A stretch of DNA of 64,000 nucleotides from Bacteroidales bacterium (GCA_024402135.1 JAKSJN010000001.1:62001-126000); one strand, 5' to 3'; counted from the first letter of the stretch, positions 1 through 9,631 are shown. The notes: generated by a model not told the origin, from the letters alone. Program-made: numbers and translations.

Positions 1-308
1 GTGACAACACCGCCCGGAGTATTTACGTAAAGACTGATGTCTTCCTTTCCCTGGCTTGCAAGGAAAAGGAGCTGCGCAGTAAGGATGTTTGCAGTATCAT
101 CACAGATCTCACCGCTGACGTAAAGGATACGGTCCATGAGAAGACGGCTGAACACATCCATCTGGGCAACGTTAAGCTTGCGCTCCTCGATGATGCTGGG
201 GTTGATATATGCAGCCACAGGACTTGCGTCCATCGCCTTCTGGTAGCTGCTGAGAGTATTGCTTGAAATGCCGGATCCGTGGATGGCGAACTTTTCAAAT
301 TCTGTCAT
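1..308 (-). CDS. clpP: ATP-dependent Clp protease proteolytic subunit, partial (N-terminal part)
   Basis: This is the serine peptidase that forms the double heptameric barrel used by ClpX or ClpA-type unfoldases in the cytoplasm. Only about the first 102 codons lie in the window; the gene runs off the left edge. The visible part starts MTEFEKFAIHG and carries the ClpP landmarks NPSIIEERKLNVAQMDVFSRLL, MDRILYVSGEI and YVNTPGGVV, the last being the strand and loop before the catalytic serine segment, which is outside the window. The ATG at 308 lies 28 bases downstream of the rho stop codon on the same strand, so it may be co-transcribed with rho. The family call rests on several consecutive conserved blocks; the catalytic Ser, His and Asp cannot be checked here. 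Confidence 0.88.
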   Translation of the reverse strand, partial: MTEFEKFAIHGSGISSNTLSSYQKAMDASPVAAYINPSIIEERKLNVAQMDVFSRLLMDRILYVSGEICDDTANILTAQLLFLASQGKEDISLYVNTPGGVV

Positions 309-336
309 GTCTTGATATGCTGTTCGTTTGGGAAAA

Positions 337-2307
337 CTAGTAGTCGTATGACTTTACATCACGCATGCTGACCTTGGACATGTTGTCGATAAGGTCTGCA
401 TTGGTCCTGTGCTCATCCATGATCTGCTGCATGAACTTCATTGCCTCGACAGGGTTCATCTCGGCGAGCATCTTGCGCAGGATCCATATCCTGTTCGCAG
501 TACCCTTGTCAAGAAGGAGATCGTCACGTCTGGTACCTGAGAGGATTACGTTGACGGCAGGGAAGATTCGTCTGTTGGAAAGCGCACGGTCAAGCTGGAG
601 CTCCATGTTGCCCGTTCCCTTGAATTCCTCGAAGATGACATCGTCCATCTTTGATCCTGTCTCGGTGAGTGCGGTTGCTATAATGGTAAGCGAACCGCCG
701 CCTTCGATGTTGCGGGCAGCACCGAAGAATCTCTTTGGCTTCTGGAGAGCGTTTGCATCGACACCTCCGGAGAGTACCTTTCCTGATGCTGGCTGTACGG
801 TATTGTATGCACGTGCGAGACGTGTGATCGAGTCAAGAAGGATCACTACATCATGTCCGCACTCTACGAGTCTGCGTGCCTTCTCAAGCACCATGTTTGC
901 AACCTTCACATGTCTTTCTGCAGGCTCATCGAAGGTAGAAGCAACAACCTCAGCCTTGACGCTGCGTGACATGTCGGTAACTTCCTCAGGACGCTCATCG
1001 ATGAGGAGAACGATCTCGTACACTTCTGGATGATTGTCAGCGATTGCATTTGCAATGGACTTGAGGAGCATGGTCTTACCTGTCTTAGGCTGTGCTACGA
1101 TAAGTCCGCGCTGTCCCTTGCCGATTGGAGCAAACATGTCGACAATACGGCATGACATGTCGCTGCCATGACCATTGCCCAGCAGGTTGAACTTCTCGTC
1201 AGGGAAGAGAGGGGTAAGGAAGTCGAACGGAACGCGGTCACGGATGAATTCAGGGCTGCGTCCATTGATCATCTTGATCTTTACGAGAGGGAAGTACTTG
1301 TCACCCTCGCGAGGAGGACGGATCTCACCTGTTACGGTATCTCCTGCCTTGAGGGCATTCTGCTTTATCTGAGCAGCAGATACGTAGATATCATCAGGCG
1401 AATTGAGGTAGTTGTAGTCAGAAGAACGGAGGAAACCATATCCATCCGCCATGATTTCAAGGACACCGGTCGCTTCAACAGTACCCTCGAACTCGATTTT
1501 CACCTTCTGCTGAGGCTGGTTCTGATTCTGGTTCTGATTCTGATCCTGACGGTTGTTATTCTGCTGCTGGTCGCGGTTCTGACCCTTCTGCTTCTTCCTG
1601 TTATTCTGATTGTTCTGGTTGTTCTGACCGCCATTGTTCTGGTTCTTATGCTGGTCATACTCCTCCTTTGCAACCTCAGGACTCACTTCCGGTTTTGCCT
1701 GCTCTTCCTTTACATCTACAGGCTGAGTTTCAGGCTTTGCAATACGCTCACGCTTCTTGCGCTGTCTGACCTCTCCTTTATTGTCGACCTTGGTTTCTGC
1801 CGCTGACGATTGTACGTCTGCGGTCTTTTCTTCAGTAGCTGCAGGTGCAGCTTCAGGAGCTGAGCCTTCAATCTTCTTCTTGCGGCCACGCTTCTTTGGC
1901 TGAACTTCTGCCTCTGGCGCAGAAGGTGCCGGAACTGGCTCTTCTACCTTTACCTCCTGCACAGCAGTGGCTGTTTCCGCAGATGGTGCTTCAACCTTCT
2001 TCTTGCGCCCGCGCTTCTTTGGCTGAGATTCCTGGACTGGAGCCTCGGCCGGTGCAGATTCAGGCTCAGCAGGGGATTCCTGCTGTTTATTCTCTGCTTT
2101 ATCTTTCTTTTCAGATGATTTTGAATTGCGCTTCCTCTTAGGATTGTCCACGGCCTTATGAGATTCCTCATCTGCCGCAACATTGAGTATTTCGTACATC
2201 AGATCCTGGTCTGAGAAGCTGGAGAGCTTTTGGATTCCGAGCTTATCTGCCTGTTCCTCAAGCTGTTCTCTGTTCATCTTACGCAATTCGTCAATATGAA
2301 CTTTCAT
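337..2307 (-). CDS. rho: Transcription termination factor Rho with long disordered N-terminal insert
   Basis: This is the hexameric RNA-dependent ATPase that ends transcription. The 656 residues are much longer than the roughly 420 of E. coli Rho. In order I see the Rho N-terminal helical domain (residues 1-50), a low-complexity segment of about 200 residues with two copies of a basic KKRGRKKK block and a run rich in Asn and Gln (roughly 215-270), the cold-shock-like RNA-binding domain ([22 protein letters not shown]) and the RecA-type motor with P-loop [17 protein letters not shown] and the Q/R loop region [12 protein letters not shown]. Such inserts are typical of Bacteroidota Rho. A good promoter lies at 2387-2416, giving a leader of about 70 nt with two short hairpin-capable repeats, which could be involved in autoregulation (inference). 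Confidence 0.97.
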   Translation of the reverse strand: MKVHIDELRKMNREQLEEQADKLGIQKLSSFSDQDLMYEILNVAADEESHKAVDNPKRKRNSKSSEKKDKAENKQQESPAEPESAPAEAPVQESQPKKRGRKKKVEAPSAETATAVQEVKVEEPVPAPSAPEAEVQPKKRGRKKKIEGSAPEAAPAATEEKTADVQSSAAETKVDNKGEVRQRKKRERIAKPETQPVDVKEEQAKPEVSPEVAKEEYDQHKNQNNGGQNNQNNQNNRKKQKGQNRDQQQNNNRQDQNQNQNQNQPQQKVKIEFEGTVEATGVLEIMADGYGFLRSSDYNYLNSPDDIYVSAAQIKQNALKAGDTVTGEIRPPREGDKYFPLVKIKMINGRSPEFIRDRVPFDFLTPLFPDEKFNLLGNGHGSDMSCRIVDMFAPIGKGQRGLIVAQPKTGKTMLLKSIANAIADNHPEVYEIVLLIDERPEEVTDMSRSVKAEVVASTFDEPAERHVKVANMVLEKARRLVECGHDVVILLDSITRLARAYNTVQPASGKVLSGGVDANALQKPKRFFGAARNIEGGGSLTIIATALTETGSKMDDVIFEEFKGTGNMELQLDRALSNRRIFPAVNVILSGTRRDDLLLDKGTANRIWILRKMLAEMNPVEAMKFMQQIMDEHRTNADLIDNMSKVSMRDVKSYDY

Positions 2308-2386
2308 ATCAGTATGTTAAAAAGTGTGTGTTCCTTATGTCGTCCGGAAACGGACATGATGCAGGATGCGTGCATCGAATGATGTA

Positions 2387-2416
2387 CAAATATAGTGAAA
2401 AAAAGGAAAACGACAA
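2387..2416 (-). promoter_or_regulatory. Bacteroidota-type promoter for rho
   Basis: On the minus strand a -33 TTG (2414-2416) is followed after exactly 19 bases by TATATTTG (2387-2394), matching the Bacteroidota consensus TTG-N19-TAnnTTTG. Transcription would start near 2380. The leader to the rho ATG contains the short inverted pair GTCCG/CGGAC (2342-2355) and GATGCA/TGCATC (2359-2377). Confidence 0.7.
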
Positions 2417-2430
2417 GCATCACGGGCCTA

Positions 2431-5220
2431 TCAACGATCCCAGTAGCTGCTGCTCTTCTTGAATTTGAGAATGTCGGAGAGTGTCGCAGAATTCGCTGCA
2501 ATGCGGAATGAATAAGACTTCCATGTTCCTGTCGGAACCCATGATACAGCGATGTTGAAACAGTGCAGGTCATATGTCGCACTGATCTGAGACGTGGTCA
2601 TCTTAAGGGCCATGAGGTCAAATCCGGTGTTGCCCTGGATGGACATCTTTGGTGTAAGCTTTATATTTCCTGACATGGAAACGGTCTGGGTGTACCTGTT
2701 GTTTGTTATCAGCTGGTCGTTGGTATACGAATAGCTTCGTCCATAATTGAACGAGTAGCTGAAATTGACCGACCATGGAACATTCGGATTGGTGTAGTAC
2801 AGCCAGCCGCCAGGGATGAACTCTCCGGTGACAGGATGGAAGAACACGCGCTGATAGTAGTCTGCAGCGGACTGGCTGCCGCTTCCAGAACCATCATCAC
2901 CCTTTATCTGACCCTTGCCTGAGAATGAGTACGATGTCGACGCACTCGCATTCAGAAGACGTGCCGGATGCTTTGGATCCTTCAAGATGTTGAATGTATT
3001 GATCTTGCGTCCTCGGCCGTCAATGGCGTATGGATCGAATGATGCACTGGCACTTACAGAGAGCTTTCCGAATATGGATGTAGACATGCTCAGACTGATG
3101 TTGCTCATGTTAAGCGAGTCTGCCAGGAAATTGTATCCGGTGCTGAGGTTGAGCTGATCGATAAGCTTGACCTTCTTGGATCCCTTTCCGGTCGAATCTG
3201 CGAAATCTCTGACCTTGGCTTCGATATTGTTTCCGAGAGTAAGATGTGCTGACGCATTCTTTCCCTTTCCCGGAGGCGCATTCATCTGACCGGCGAACCT
3301 GTTGTATTCATATTCCCTTTCGACGCCGTTCCTGTCAATGTATGAATAGGTACGCCATCCATTGGCATATGTACCAAGTTCCGGACTTGCGGAGAAGGAG
3401 ATGCTAGGAGAAACGACGTGTCTGATAGCCTGGATCCTGCTGTACCGGCCGAAGTCATACATACCATACAGACGTGTATTCATCGATATGCTTCCGGAAT
3501 AGGTCTGGGTGACACCAAGGGTGCTGAACTTATGAGCCTGGACAGCTTCGACCTTGTCAGTCTCAGGGTTGTATTCGAAATCCTTGTATGTGAAGAACCA
3601 GTTCTGGCCATAGCTGATTCCCGGGCTGAAATTCAGGTATTTCAGAAGGGTGAAGCTTGGCAATCCTATAGAGAAGTTATGCCTCATTCCGTTCTGGAAC
3701 TTGTCCATGATTGCAGGGAACTCGAACTCGCTTGCCTTGAAGCTGACCTTGTTCTGGAATGAAGTATTGTAACCGAAGGAAATCTTCTCATAGAACTTCT
3801 CCTTTCCTACGCGTACTTTCTGCTTGAAAGGGTAGATGGTGCTGACAGACAGGGTCAGGTTAGGCAGCGTGAATGTATACGAGCTGTCTCGGGAGTTCTG
3901 GTTATGCAATGCATTTACGGACAGGTTGATCTTGTCCCAGCGGCGACCATATGAGATGGAAGATGAAATCTGGTTCTGGATTGCCTCGTTGACCGATGTG
4001 GAGTTGAATCGGTTGTTGGATGGGCTGGAGAAATTGACTGAAGCCGAGAATGTGCTTCCAGGATGCGCCTTGGAATCCTGGGTGTGCGACCACTTTACAC
4101 CGAAGTTGCGGCTCTGGAAAAAGTCGGTGCTTCCGACCTCTCCGGTCTGGTCGTTCGAATAGTTAAGCGAGAAGTTGCCGTTGAACTTGTAGTTGACCCT
4201 GTATCGTGAATTGAGTTCTACTGCCCATGATCCGAGTGTATAGTATGATCCTGTCAGGGAGATATCGAAGAAATCGCCGATGACAAAGTAGAATCCTCCG
4301 TCCCTGGCATAGAAGCCTCGGGCGTTTTCCTCTCCGAAGGTAGGAATCAGGAGACCAGTGGATCTTTCCGGCTTTTTTGGGATGAAGCCGAACGGCAGTC
4401 CGATAGGAAGATGGACATCCTCGACAACGACTCCGGCAGGACCGAATACTGTCTTCTGCGTCGGTTTCGTTATGACCTTTGCCGTACTGAGCGACATATA
4501 GTAATGAGGATGGTCAGCGTCGCACACGGTATATTTTCCATGAGTGAGGTTGATCGACCGGTCCGGCATCATCTTGATGTTCTGTCCGTGAATCTGGCCT
4601 TCGGCATCGGATGTGATCATGTTGGTGATACGCGCCTTGTTCGAGTTGAAGTTGTAGCGGAGCTTCTCCATCTCGTACTCGTCATTGCCCTGCTTCATCA
4701 CAGGATTTCCTATCCATGTTCCGTTGAGGGAGTCGAAGATACCGCTGGCATACACTTCACCTTTATCAAGGTCGTATTCCATATATTCCGCCGTCAGCTC
4801 CATATTCTGGTACTTCACGCTTACGTCACCGTAATAGTAGATCATCTTGTGACCGCCGCTGAATACCTCGACAATGGAATCCTTTGCGCCCGAAAAGGCA
4901 GGACGTTCAAGCGAACTCTTGCCTAGCAGTTCAAGGGAGTCCGAGCGTGAAACCGAATCAGAGCGGAATACAGAAAGCGAATCTGCAAGAAGGCCGGCCG
5001 ATGGCCCGGCAGGGGAGTCGCCGGATGCGGACTTCAACGTATCCTGCATGACGTCAAGGATGGGACCGGCAGAGAGCAAAGAGTCAGGGCCGGCCTGAAG
5101 GACCGGCAGGACAGCAGCTCGCCGTATTGGATAACGGAGGCTTCTTGCCGATAGCACGAACCCCGTCAAAACCAGCATCAAAACTACTGCAAGTGTGTAT
5201 TTGACTCTATTACAATGCAA
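2431..5220 (-). CDS. lptD: LPS-assembly outer membrane protein LptD-like (OstA family)
   Basis: This is a large outer membrane protein of the LptD/OstA family, which inserts lipopolysaccharide into the outer leaflet. The N-terminal third holds the OstA-like jellyroll region (GDVSVKYQNMELTAEYMEYD, GNDEYEMEKLRYN, TSDAEGQIHGQNIKM); the rest is rich in alternating aromatic strands ending in a terminal barrel strand. A signal peptide is visible (VKYTLAVVLMLVLTGFVLSA). The frame opens at a TTG at 5247, but the promoter box at 5245-5252 overlaps that codon, so it would not be transcribed as a start. I favour TTG at 5220, which keeps the basic residues before the hydrophobic stretch; ATG at 5178 is the alternative. 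Length is about 930 residues, in the range of Bacteroidota LptD proteins. Confidence 0.88.
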   Translation of the reverse strand: MHCNRVKYTLAVVLMLVLTGFVLSARSLRYPIRRAAVLPVLQAGPDSLLSAGPILDVMQDTLKSASGDSPAGPSAGLLADSLSVFRSDSVSRSDSLELLGKSSLERPAFSGAKDSIVEVFSGGHKMIYYYGDVSVKYQNMELTAEYMEYDLDKGEVYASGIFDSLNGTWIGNPVMKQGNDEYEMEKLRYNFNSNKARITNMITSDAEGQIHGQNIKMMPDRSINLTHGKYTVCDADHPHYYMSLSTAKVITKPTQKTVFGPAGVVVEDVHLPIGLPFGFIPKKPERSTGLLIPTFGEENARGFYARDGGFYFVIGDFFDISLTGSYYTLGSWAVELNSRYRVNYKFNGNFSLNYSNDQTGEVGSTDFFQSRNFGVKWSHTQDSKAHPGSTFSASVNFSSPSNNRFNSTSVNEAIQNQISSSISYGRRWDKINLSVNALHNQNSRDSSYTFTLPNLTLSVSTIYPFKQKVRVGKEKFYEKISFGYNTSFQNKVSFKASEFEFPAIMDKFQNGMRHNFSIGLPSFTLLKYLNFSPGISYGQNWFFTYKDFEYNPETDKVEAVQAHKFSTLGVTQTYSGSISMNTRLYGMYDFGRYSRIQAIRHVVSPSISFSASPELGTYANGWRTYSYIDRNGVEREYEYNRFAGQMNAPPGKGKNASAHLTLGNNIEAKVRDFADSTGKGSKKVKLIDQLNLSTGYNFLADSLNMSNISLSMSTSIFGKLSVSASASFDPYAIDGRGRKINTFNILKDPKHPARLLNASASTSYSFSGKGQIKGDDGSGSGSQSAADYYQRVFFHPVTGEFIPGGWLYYTNPNVPWSVNFSYSFNYGRSYSYTNDQLITNNRYTQTVSMSGNIKLTPKMSIQGNTGFDLMALKMTTSQISATYDLHCFNIAVSWVPTGTWKSYSFRIAANSATLSDILKFKKSSSYWDR

Positions 5221-5229
5221 TTTTTTCAG

Positions 5230-5276
5230 TATATTTGCAAAATACAAATGTACTATAATAATCCTGTATTACCAAA
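5230..5276. promoter_or_regulatory. Overlapping divergent promoters for lptD and the amidase gene
   Basis: Two TAnnTTTG boxes face apart within 23 bases. On the minus strand TACATTTG (5245-5252) has a TTTG about 20 bases upstream (around 5272-5276) and would start lptD near 5238. On the plus strand TATATTTG (5230-5237) would start the amidase transcript near 5244; its -33 element is not at ideal spacing. The two polymerase footprints would overlap, so the promoters should compete. Confidence 0.6.
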
Positions 5277-5285
5277 GTACGAAAC

Positions 5286-6461
5286 ATGAAAAACAGCCTC
5301 CTTATCATATACAGATCCGCTCTTCTGGCAATTCTCATGATCGCCGTCCCGACAGTCATCTACGCCCAGAATCCAGCCCTTGGCCTGAACACCATCGTCA
5401 TTGACCCTGGACACGGTGGAAACGACCCCGGATGTATCAGCAAGGATGGCAAGACCCAGGAGAAGGCCGTGGTCCTCAAGATCTCCAAGAAGCTCAAGAA
5501 CCGCATCAACAAGACCTATCCGTCAGTAAAGGTCCTCATGACCAGGGACGATGACCGTTTCATACCTCTCAATGACCGTGCAAAGTACGCCAGCAACAAT
5601 GGTGCCTCGTTCTTCCTCAGCATCCACATCAACGCCAGTGACCGCTCCACTTCCGCAAATGGATATTCTGTCCATCTTCTCGGACAGTCCGACAACAAGA
5701 ACAGCAACACCTACGCCTATAATATGGAGGTGTGCAAGCGCGAGAATGAAGTGATACTGCTCGAGGAAGACTACTCGACGAACTATCAGGGTTTCGACCC
5801 CAAGGATCCCGAGTCGGACATCTTCCTCAAACTGATGCACAATGCATACCGCGAGCAGAGTCTTCTCTTCGCACAGATTGTTGACAACAAGCTCAAGAAC
5901 GGACCATACCGCAAGAGCAATGGAATCTACCAGAACAATTTTGCGGTTCTGCGCCAGGCATCCATGCCGGCCATGCTCCTCGAGCTCGGATTCATGACCA
6001 ACGCCTCAGACCTTGCCGTCATCAGGAGTGACGAGAAGATCGACCAGATAGTCGAGCTGCTGTTCCAGGCTTTCTCGGAATACAAGACGCTCTACGACGA
6101 GAGCACCGGAGCCACCGCACCGAAAGCGGCCGGATCCAAGGCACAGGCAGCAAAGCCGGCAGTAAGCAAGGAACAGGCTCCAAAGGAAGAGCAGCCGAAG
6201 GAAAATGCCGCAATGGCCAATATTGATGGAATCGTTTACGGCACCCAGGTTCTCGTTACCGGCAAAGATATGGACAAGGCTGACAAGTACTTCCTCGGAT
6301 ACGAGCCGATATGCCTCAAGGCCGGCAAGTACAACAAGTACATCATCGGCATTTCAGCTGACAAGGCAGAGGCGAAAAAGGATCTTTCAAAGATCAGGAA
6401 GACCTATGGCGATGCATTCCTCGTCAAGGTCGAAAACGGAGTTGCAACCCTTGAAAAATAG
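5286..6461 (+). CDS. N-acetylmuramoyl-L-alanine amidase (Amidase_3) with C-terminal extension
   Basis: This is a secreted zinc amidase that cleaves the bond between N-acetylmuramic acid and L-alanine in peptidoglycan, used in septum splitting. A signal peptide covers residues 1-27 (LLAILMIAVPTVIYA). The Amidase_3 domain spans about 35-270 with zinc ligands H43 (DPGHGG), E59 (QEKAV) and H114 (SIHINA), and the catalytic Glu block MLLELGFMTN. An Ala/Lys/Pro-rich linker (about 275-308) leads to a C-terminal domain of about 80 residues (IDGIVYGTQVLVTGKDM to the end) that looks like a degenerate SPOR-type peptidoglycan-binding fold; that part is inference. It diverges from lptD and precedes dnaA. 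Confidence 0.93.
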   Translation: MKNSLLIIYRSALLAILMIAVPTVIYAQNPALGLNTIVIDPGHGGNDPGCISKDGKTQEKAVVLKISKKLKNRINKTYPSVKVLMTRDDDRFIPLNDRAKYASNNGASFFLSIHINASDRSTSANGYSVHLLGQSDNKNSNTYAYNMEVCKRENEVILLEEDYSTNYQGFDPKDPESDIFLKLMHNAYREQSLLFAQIVDNKLKNGPYRKSNGIYQNNFAVLRQASMPAMLLELGFMTNASDLAVIRSDEKIDQIVELLFQAFSEYKTLYDESTGATAPKAAGSKAQAAKPAVSKEQAPKEEQPKENAAMANIDGIVYGTQVLVTGKDMDKADKYFLGYEPICLKAGKYNKYIIGISADKAEAKKDLSKIRKTYGDAFLVKVENGVATLEK

Positions 6462-6754
6462 CCGTAAAACGCATATTGAAATTGCTAAACATATCATATC
6501 TAAACGTTTGTCAATATAGAATAATTCTAAATTTGTGAACACTTGATTCTGAATTGTTTACAAAAAACGTTTAACTTATAAGTGATTGATATAGCGCAAT
6601 TTGCAAAGTTGGTAATAGTTTTTTTCGCTCACTTTAATCTATGCGAAATAATCTTTAAATGCAAGTTGAAAAGAGTTTTTTTATCACTTTTTTTTCAACC
6701 AACTTTGCATCACGACAAAAGGGGAGCATCGCCTCTTTACGCAATCACTTTCAT
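6462..6754 (+). promoter_or_regulatory. AT-rich dnaA upstream region with promoter box and inverted repeat
   Basis: This 293-base AT-rich gap holds a TTTG (6507-6510) and TAAATTTG (6528-6535) pair that could be one dnaA promoter, though the 17-base spacing is short. Further down a perfect 12-bp inverted repeat TGCAAAGTTGGT occurs at 6602-6613 and inverted at 6698-6709, with a near -7 box (CAACTTTG) inside the second arm. I see no cluster of TTATCCACA-type DnaA boxes, so I do not call an origin. Confidence 0.45.
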
Positions 6755-8191
6755 ATGGAGAACAACACCAGACATATACAGATATGGGACGATTGTCTGC
6801 GCATATTTCAGCAGAACATCGAGCCCGCTCGTTTTGATGTCTGGTTCAAGCCTATCAAGCCTATCAGCATAGAGGGCTCGATGCTGACCGTGGAAGCTCC
6901 ATCAGAGTATTTCGTGGAATATCTTGAAAGCGGATTCATAGACATCATCAGCAAGACGCTGAAGCGCGTCATCGGTTCTGATGCCAAGCTTTCATATCAG
7001 GTAAGACCCGTACAGGACGAGAAACCTATGGTACACCCTATGGGACCGCAGGCCGCTCCTGTAAACAGGCCCATTTCCATCAACTCGGCATCTCTTGCAC
7101 AGTCAAACCCGGGAGCTGACAAGTTCCCCGGACTGGTCAGATACAACATAGATCCAAGGCTCAATCCGACCTACTGCTTCGCCAACCTCATAACAGGCGA
7201 CTGTAACCGTATGGGCATCACTGCCGGCGTGAACATCGCGAACTCACCTGGCCGCAATTCCTTCAATCCTCTCTTCCTTTTCGGAGGATCAGGCTTGGGA
7301 AAGACCCATATCGCACAGGCGATCGGACTCGAGATAAAGGAGAGACAGCCTAATCTGGTTGTTCTCTATGTCACAGGAAACGAGTTCCAGACCCAGTATG
7401 TCAACGCAACGACCAAGAACAACAAGCTCAATGACTTCATGGCATTCTACTCGAGGGTAGATGTGCTTATCGTCGATGACATCCAGGAGCTCGTAGGTCC
7501 TGGCTCACAGAATGCGTTCTTCAACATCTTCAACCACCTTCACCAGAACGGAAAGCAGCTGATCTTCACCTCCGACCGTCCTGCTGTGGAACTCCAGAAG
7601 TTCGAGAACCGCCTTCTGTCCCGTTTCAAGTGGGGACTTTCAGTCGAGCTGACACGTCCGGACTATGCGACCCGTCTGGCCATGCTCAAGGCACGTGCAA
7701 GACGCGAGGCTGTAGTCGACATCCCTGACGAAGTACTCGAGTTCGTTGCTGCAAGGGTCAACTCCAACTTCAGAGAGCTTGAAGGTACCCTGATCTCTCT
7801 CATGGCGCATGCTACGCTGGCACACCAGGATGTGACAGTCGAACTCGCCCAGAGACTTACCGACAAGATCATAGGCGAGGAGCATGTTGAGATCACCGTC
7901 GACAAGATCAAGGCCACCATCTGTGATTATTTCAATATCTCGATGGCCGATATCGAGTCAAAGAGCCGCAAGCGCTCGATCGCACAGGCCCGTCAGATCG
8001 GTATGTATTACTGCAGAAGCCTTGCCGGCAACTGCTCTCTGGCGAACATTGGCGCCGCATTCGGAGGCCGCGACCATGCGACCGTCGTTCATGCCTGCAA
8101 GATAGTCAATGACCTGATGAGCACGGATAAGACGATCAAACAGTATGTCATGGACATCGGAAAAATTCTGAAGCCAGCAGATAACTTATAA
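6755..8191 (+). CDS. dnaA: Chromosomal replication initiator protein DnaA
   Basis: DnaA is the AAA+ ATPase that binds origin boxes, opens the duplex and loads the helicase. From the ATG at 6755 it is 478 residues: N-terminal helicase-interaction domain I (IWDDCLRIFQQNIEPARFDVWF), a short linker, the AAA+ core with Walker A GGSGLGKT (177-184) and Walker B VLIVDDIQ, and the C-terminal DNA-binding domain with the DnaA signature GGRDHATVVHA. The frame stays open upstream to 6659, but that extension (phenylalanine-rich, no homology) lies in the regulatory region, and MENNTRHIQ matches the usual domain I start. pepD follows 3 bases after the stop. Confidence 0.97.
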   Translation: MENNTRHIQIWDDCLRIFQQNIEPARFDVWFKPIKPISIEGSMLTVEAPSEYFVEYLESGFIDIISKTLKRVIGSDAKLSYQVRPVQDEKPMVHPMGPQAAPVNRPISINSASLAQSNPGADKFPGLVRYNIDPRLNPTYCFANLITGDCNRMGITAGVNIANSPGRNSFNPLFLFGGSGLGKTHIAQAIGLEIKERQPNLVVLYVTGNEFQTQYVNATTKNNKLNDFMAFYSRVDVLIVDDIQELVGPGSQNAFFNIFNHLHQNGKQLIFTSDRPAVELQKFENRLLSRFKWGLSVELTRPDYATRLAMLKARARREAVVDIPDEVLEFVAARVNSNFRELEGTLISLMAHATLAHQDVTVELAQRLTDKIIGEEHVEITVDKIKATICDYFNISMADIESKSRKRSIAQARQIGMYYCRSLAGNCSLANIGAAFGGRDHATVVHACKIVNDLMSTDKTIKQYVMDIGKILKPADNL

Positions 8192-8194
8192 GAT

Positions 8195-9619
8195 ATGGAT
8201 TCAAATTCAGTACTGAACATCTTCAAGGAAATAACCCGTATCCCGAGAGAATCCGGACACGAGGAGCCGATGACTGCATACCTGCAGTCATTTGCCGTTA
8301 ATCATGGTCTTGACTGCAAGACAGATGAGACCGGTAACGTCCTTATCACCAAGCCGGCCGCACCTGGCAAGGAAAATGTGCCTGCAATCGTTCTCCAGAG
8401 CCACCAGGACATGGTCTGCGAGAAGAATGCCGGTGTTCAGCATGACTTTGCCAAGGACCCTATCCATTACGTCATCGAGGACGGCTGGATGATTGCCCCG
8501 GACACTACTCTTGGAGCCGATGACGGCATCGGCGTGGCAGCAAGCCTCGCTGTTCTCGAAAGCGATCTTCCTACCGGCAAGATCGAATGCCTCTTCACCA
8601 TCTCGGAAGAGACCGGAATGGACGGAGCACACGCCATCAAGGAAGGCTTTTTCTCAGGCAAGGCACTCATCAACCTCGACTCAGAGGAAGAAGGTGAATT
8701 CTGCATCGGCTGCGCTGGTGGAGTAAACACTATCGCGACCTACAGCTATGGCACCGAGAACCGCAACAGTGAGTACACCCGCATGGTGCTCAGGATCAAT
8801 GGCGGACAGGGTGGTCACAGCGGAGAAGATATCAACAAGGGTCGCATGAACACCATCAAGACTCTTGCACAGTTCCTCCAGAAGGAGATGCCTTACGGTC
8901 TCCAGGTCATCATGATCAGCGGTGGTAACAAGTCTAACGCAATCTGCCGAGAGGCCGCTGCCTACGTCTGCGTCCCAGATGCGAATGCTACAGCAATCCG
9001 CTTCAAGAACTTCGGTATTGCAGCGTGCGAAGCTGTGAAGGATACAGATCCTGCAGTCTGCTTCAAGTCTGCACTTTCAAACATAAACGAGAAGGTCCTC
9101 TGCCAGAAGGATATGGAGAACATCATCAACGGTATTGCTGACTGTCCTCACGGAGTACAGGCAATGAGCGCTGACATCAAGGGACTTGTCGAGACTTCGA
9201 CCAACCTCGCCGCTGTCGATATGTCTGCCCGCGGAACTGTCCGTGTAGTGACCAGCCAGAGAAGCTCGATTACTGCAGAGTGCCGCAAGATAGCTGCGAC
9301 TGTAGAAGAGAACTTCGCATCCAAGGGAGCCAAGGTTGAGCACATCAATGAGTATCCAGGCTGGAAGCCAGACATGAACTCACATGTTCTTGACGTTTGC
9401 CGCTCTTCTTATGTAAAGCTTTTCGGCAAGGAGCCTATCGTGAAGGCAATCCATGCTGGACTTGAGTGCGGTCTGTTCCTTACCAAGTTCCCTGACCTTG
9501 ACATGATCTCGATGGGACCTACCATGATCGGCATTCACGCCCCAGGTGAGAAGATGGAGCTCGCATCGCTTGACAAGTTCACAGCCCATCTCATAGACGT
9601 AGTGACAAACTTCGCATAA
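8195..9619 (+). CDS. pepD: Aminoacyl-histidine dipeptidase (M20 family, PepD)
   Basis: This is a cytoplasmic di-zinc dipeptidase that splits Xaa-His and related dipeptides (carnosinase-like). Its 474 residues are the normal length. Metal-site motifs are visible: H70 in QSHQDM, D109 in LGADDGIG, and the catalytic and ligand Glu pair in SEETG (138-139), followed by LINLDSEEEGEF and the lid-domain GGxxGxHSGEDI. It starts just after the dnaA stop and is followed 12 bases later by rpe, so the three form a plus-strand operon. There is no signal peptide. Confidence 0.94.
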   Translation: MDSNSVLNIFKEITRIPRESGHEEPMTAYLQSFAVNHGLDCKTDETGNVLITKPAAPGKENVPAIVLQSHQDMVCEKNAGVQHDFAKDPIHYVIEDGWMIAPDTTLGADDGIGVAASLAVLESDLPTGKIECLFTISEETGMDGAHAIKEGFFSGKALINLDSEEEGEFCIGCAGGVNTIATYSYGTENRNSEYTRMVLRINGGQGGHSGEDINKGRMNTIKTLAQFLQKEMPYGLQVIMISGGNKSNAICREAAAYVCVPDANATAIRFKNFGIAACEAVKDTDPAVCFKSALSNINEKVLCQKDMENIINGIADCPHGVQAMSADIKGLVETSTNLAAVDMSARGTVRVVTSQRSSITAECRKIAATVEENFASKGAKVEHINEYPGWKPDMNSHVLDVCRSSYVKLFGKEPIVKAIHAGLECGLFLTKFPDLDMISMGPTMIGIHAPGEKMELASLDKFTAHLIDVVTNFA

Positions 9620-9631
9620 ATAACTGATATC

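Noticed and set aside
365..1033. Plus-strand open frame of 222 codons opposite rho
   Set aside because: It is the antisense shadow of the conserved Rho motor domain; no homology or promoter supports it.
1168..1806. Plus-strand frame coding a Leu/Val-rich apparent membrane protein
   Set aside because: The hydrophobic run is the antisense of the Asn/Gln and Lys-rich part of rho (CAG/AAC codons read as CTG/GTT), so it is a composition artefact.
5221..5247. TTG at 5247 as lptD start
   Set aside because: The codon overlaps a good -7 box, so it would lie upstream of the transcript start; a later TTG fits the signal peptide better.
6462..6754. Replication origin at dnaA
   Set aside because: The region is AT-rich and next to dnaA, but I found no cluster of DnaA boxes and could not compute GC skew, so an origin is not claimed.
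6659..6754. 32-residue N-terminal extension of DnaA
   Set aside because: It covers the regulatory inverted repeat, has no homology and domain I starts normally at ATG 6755.
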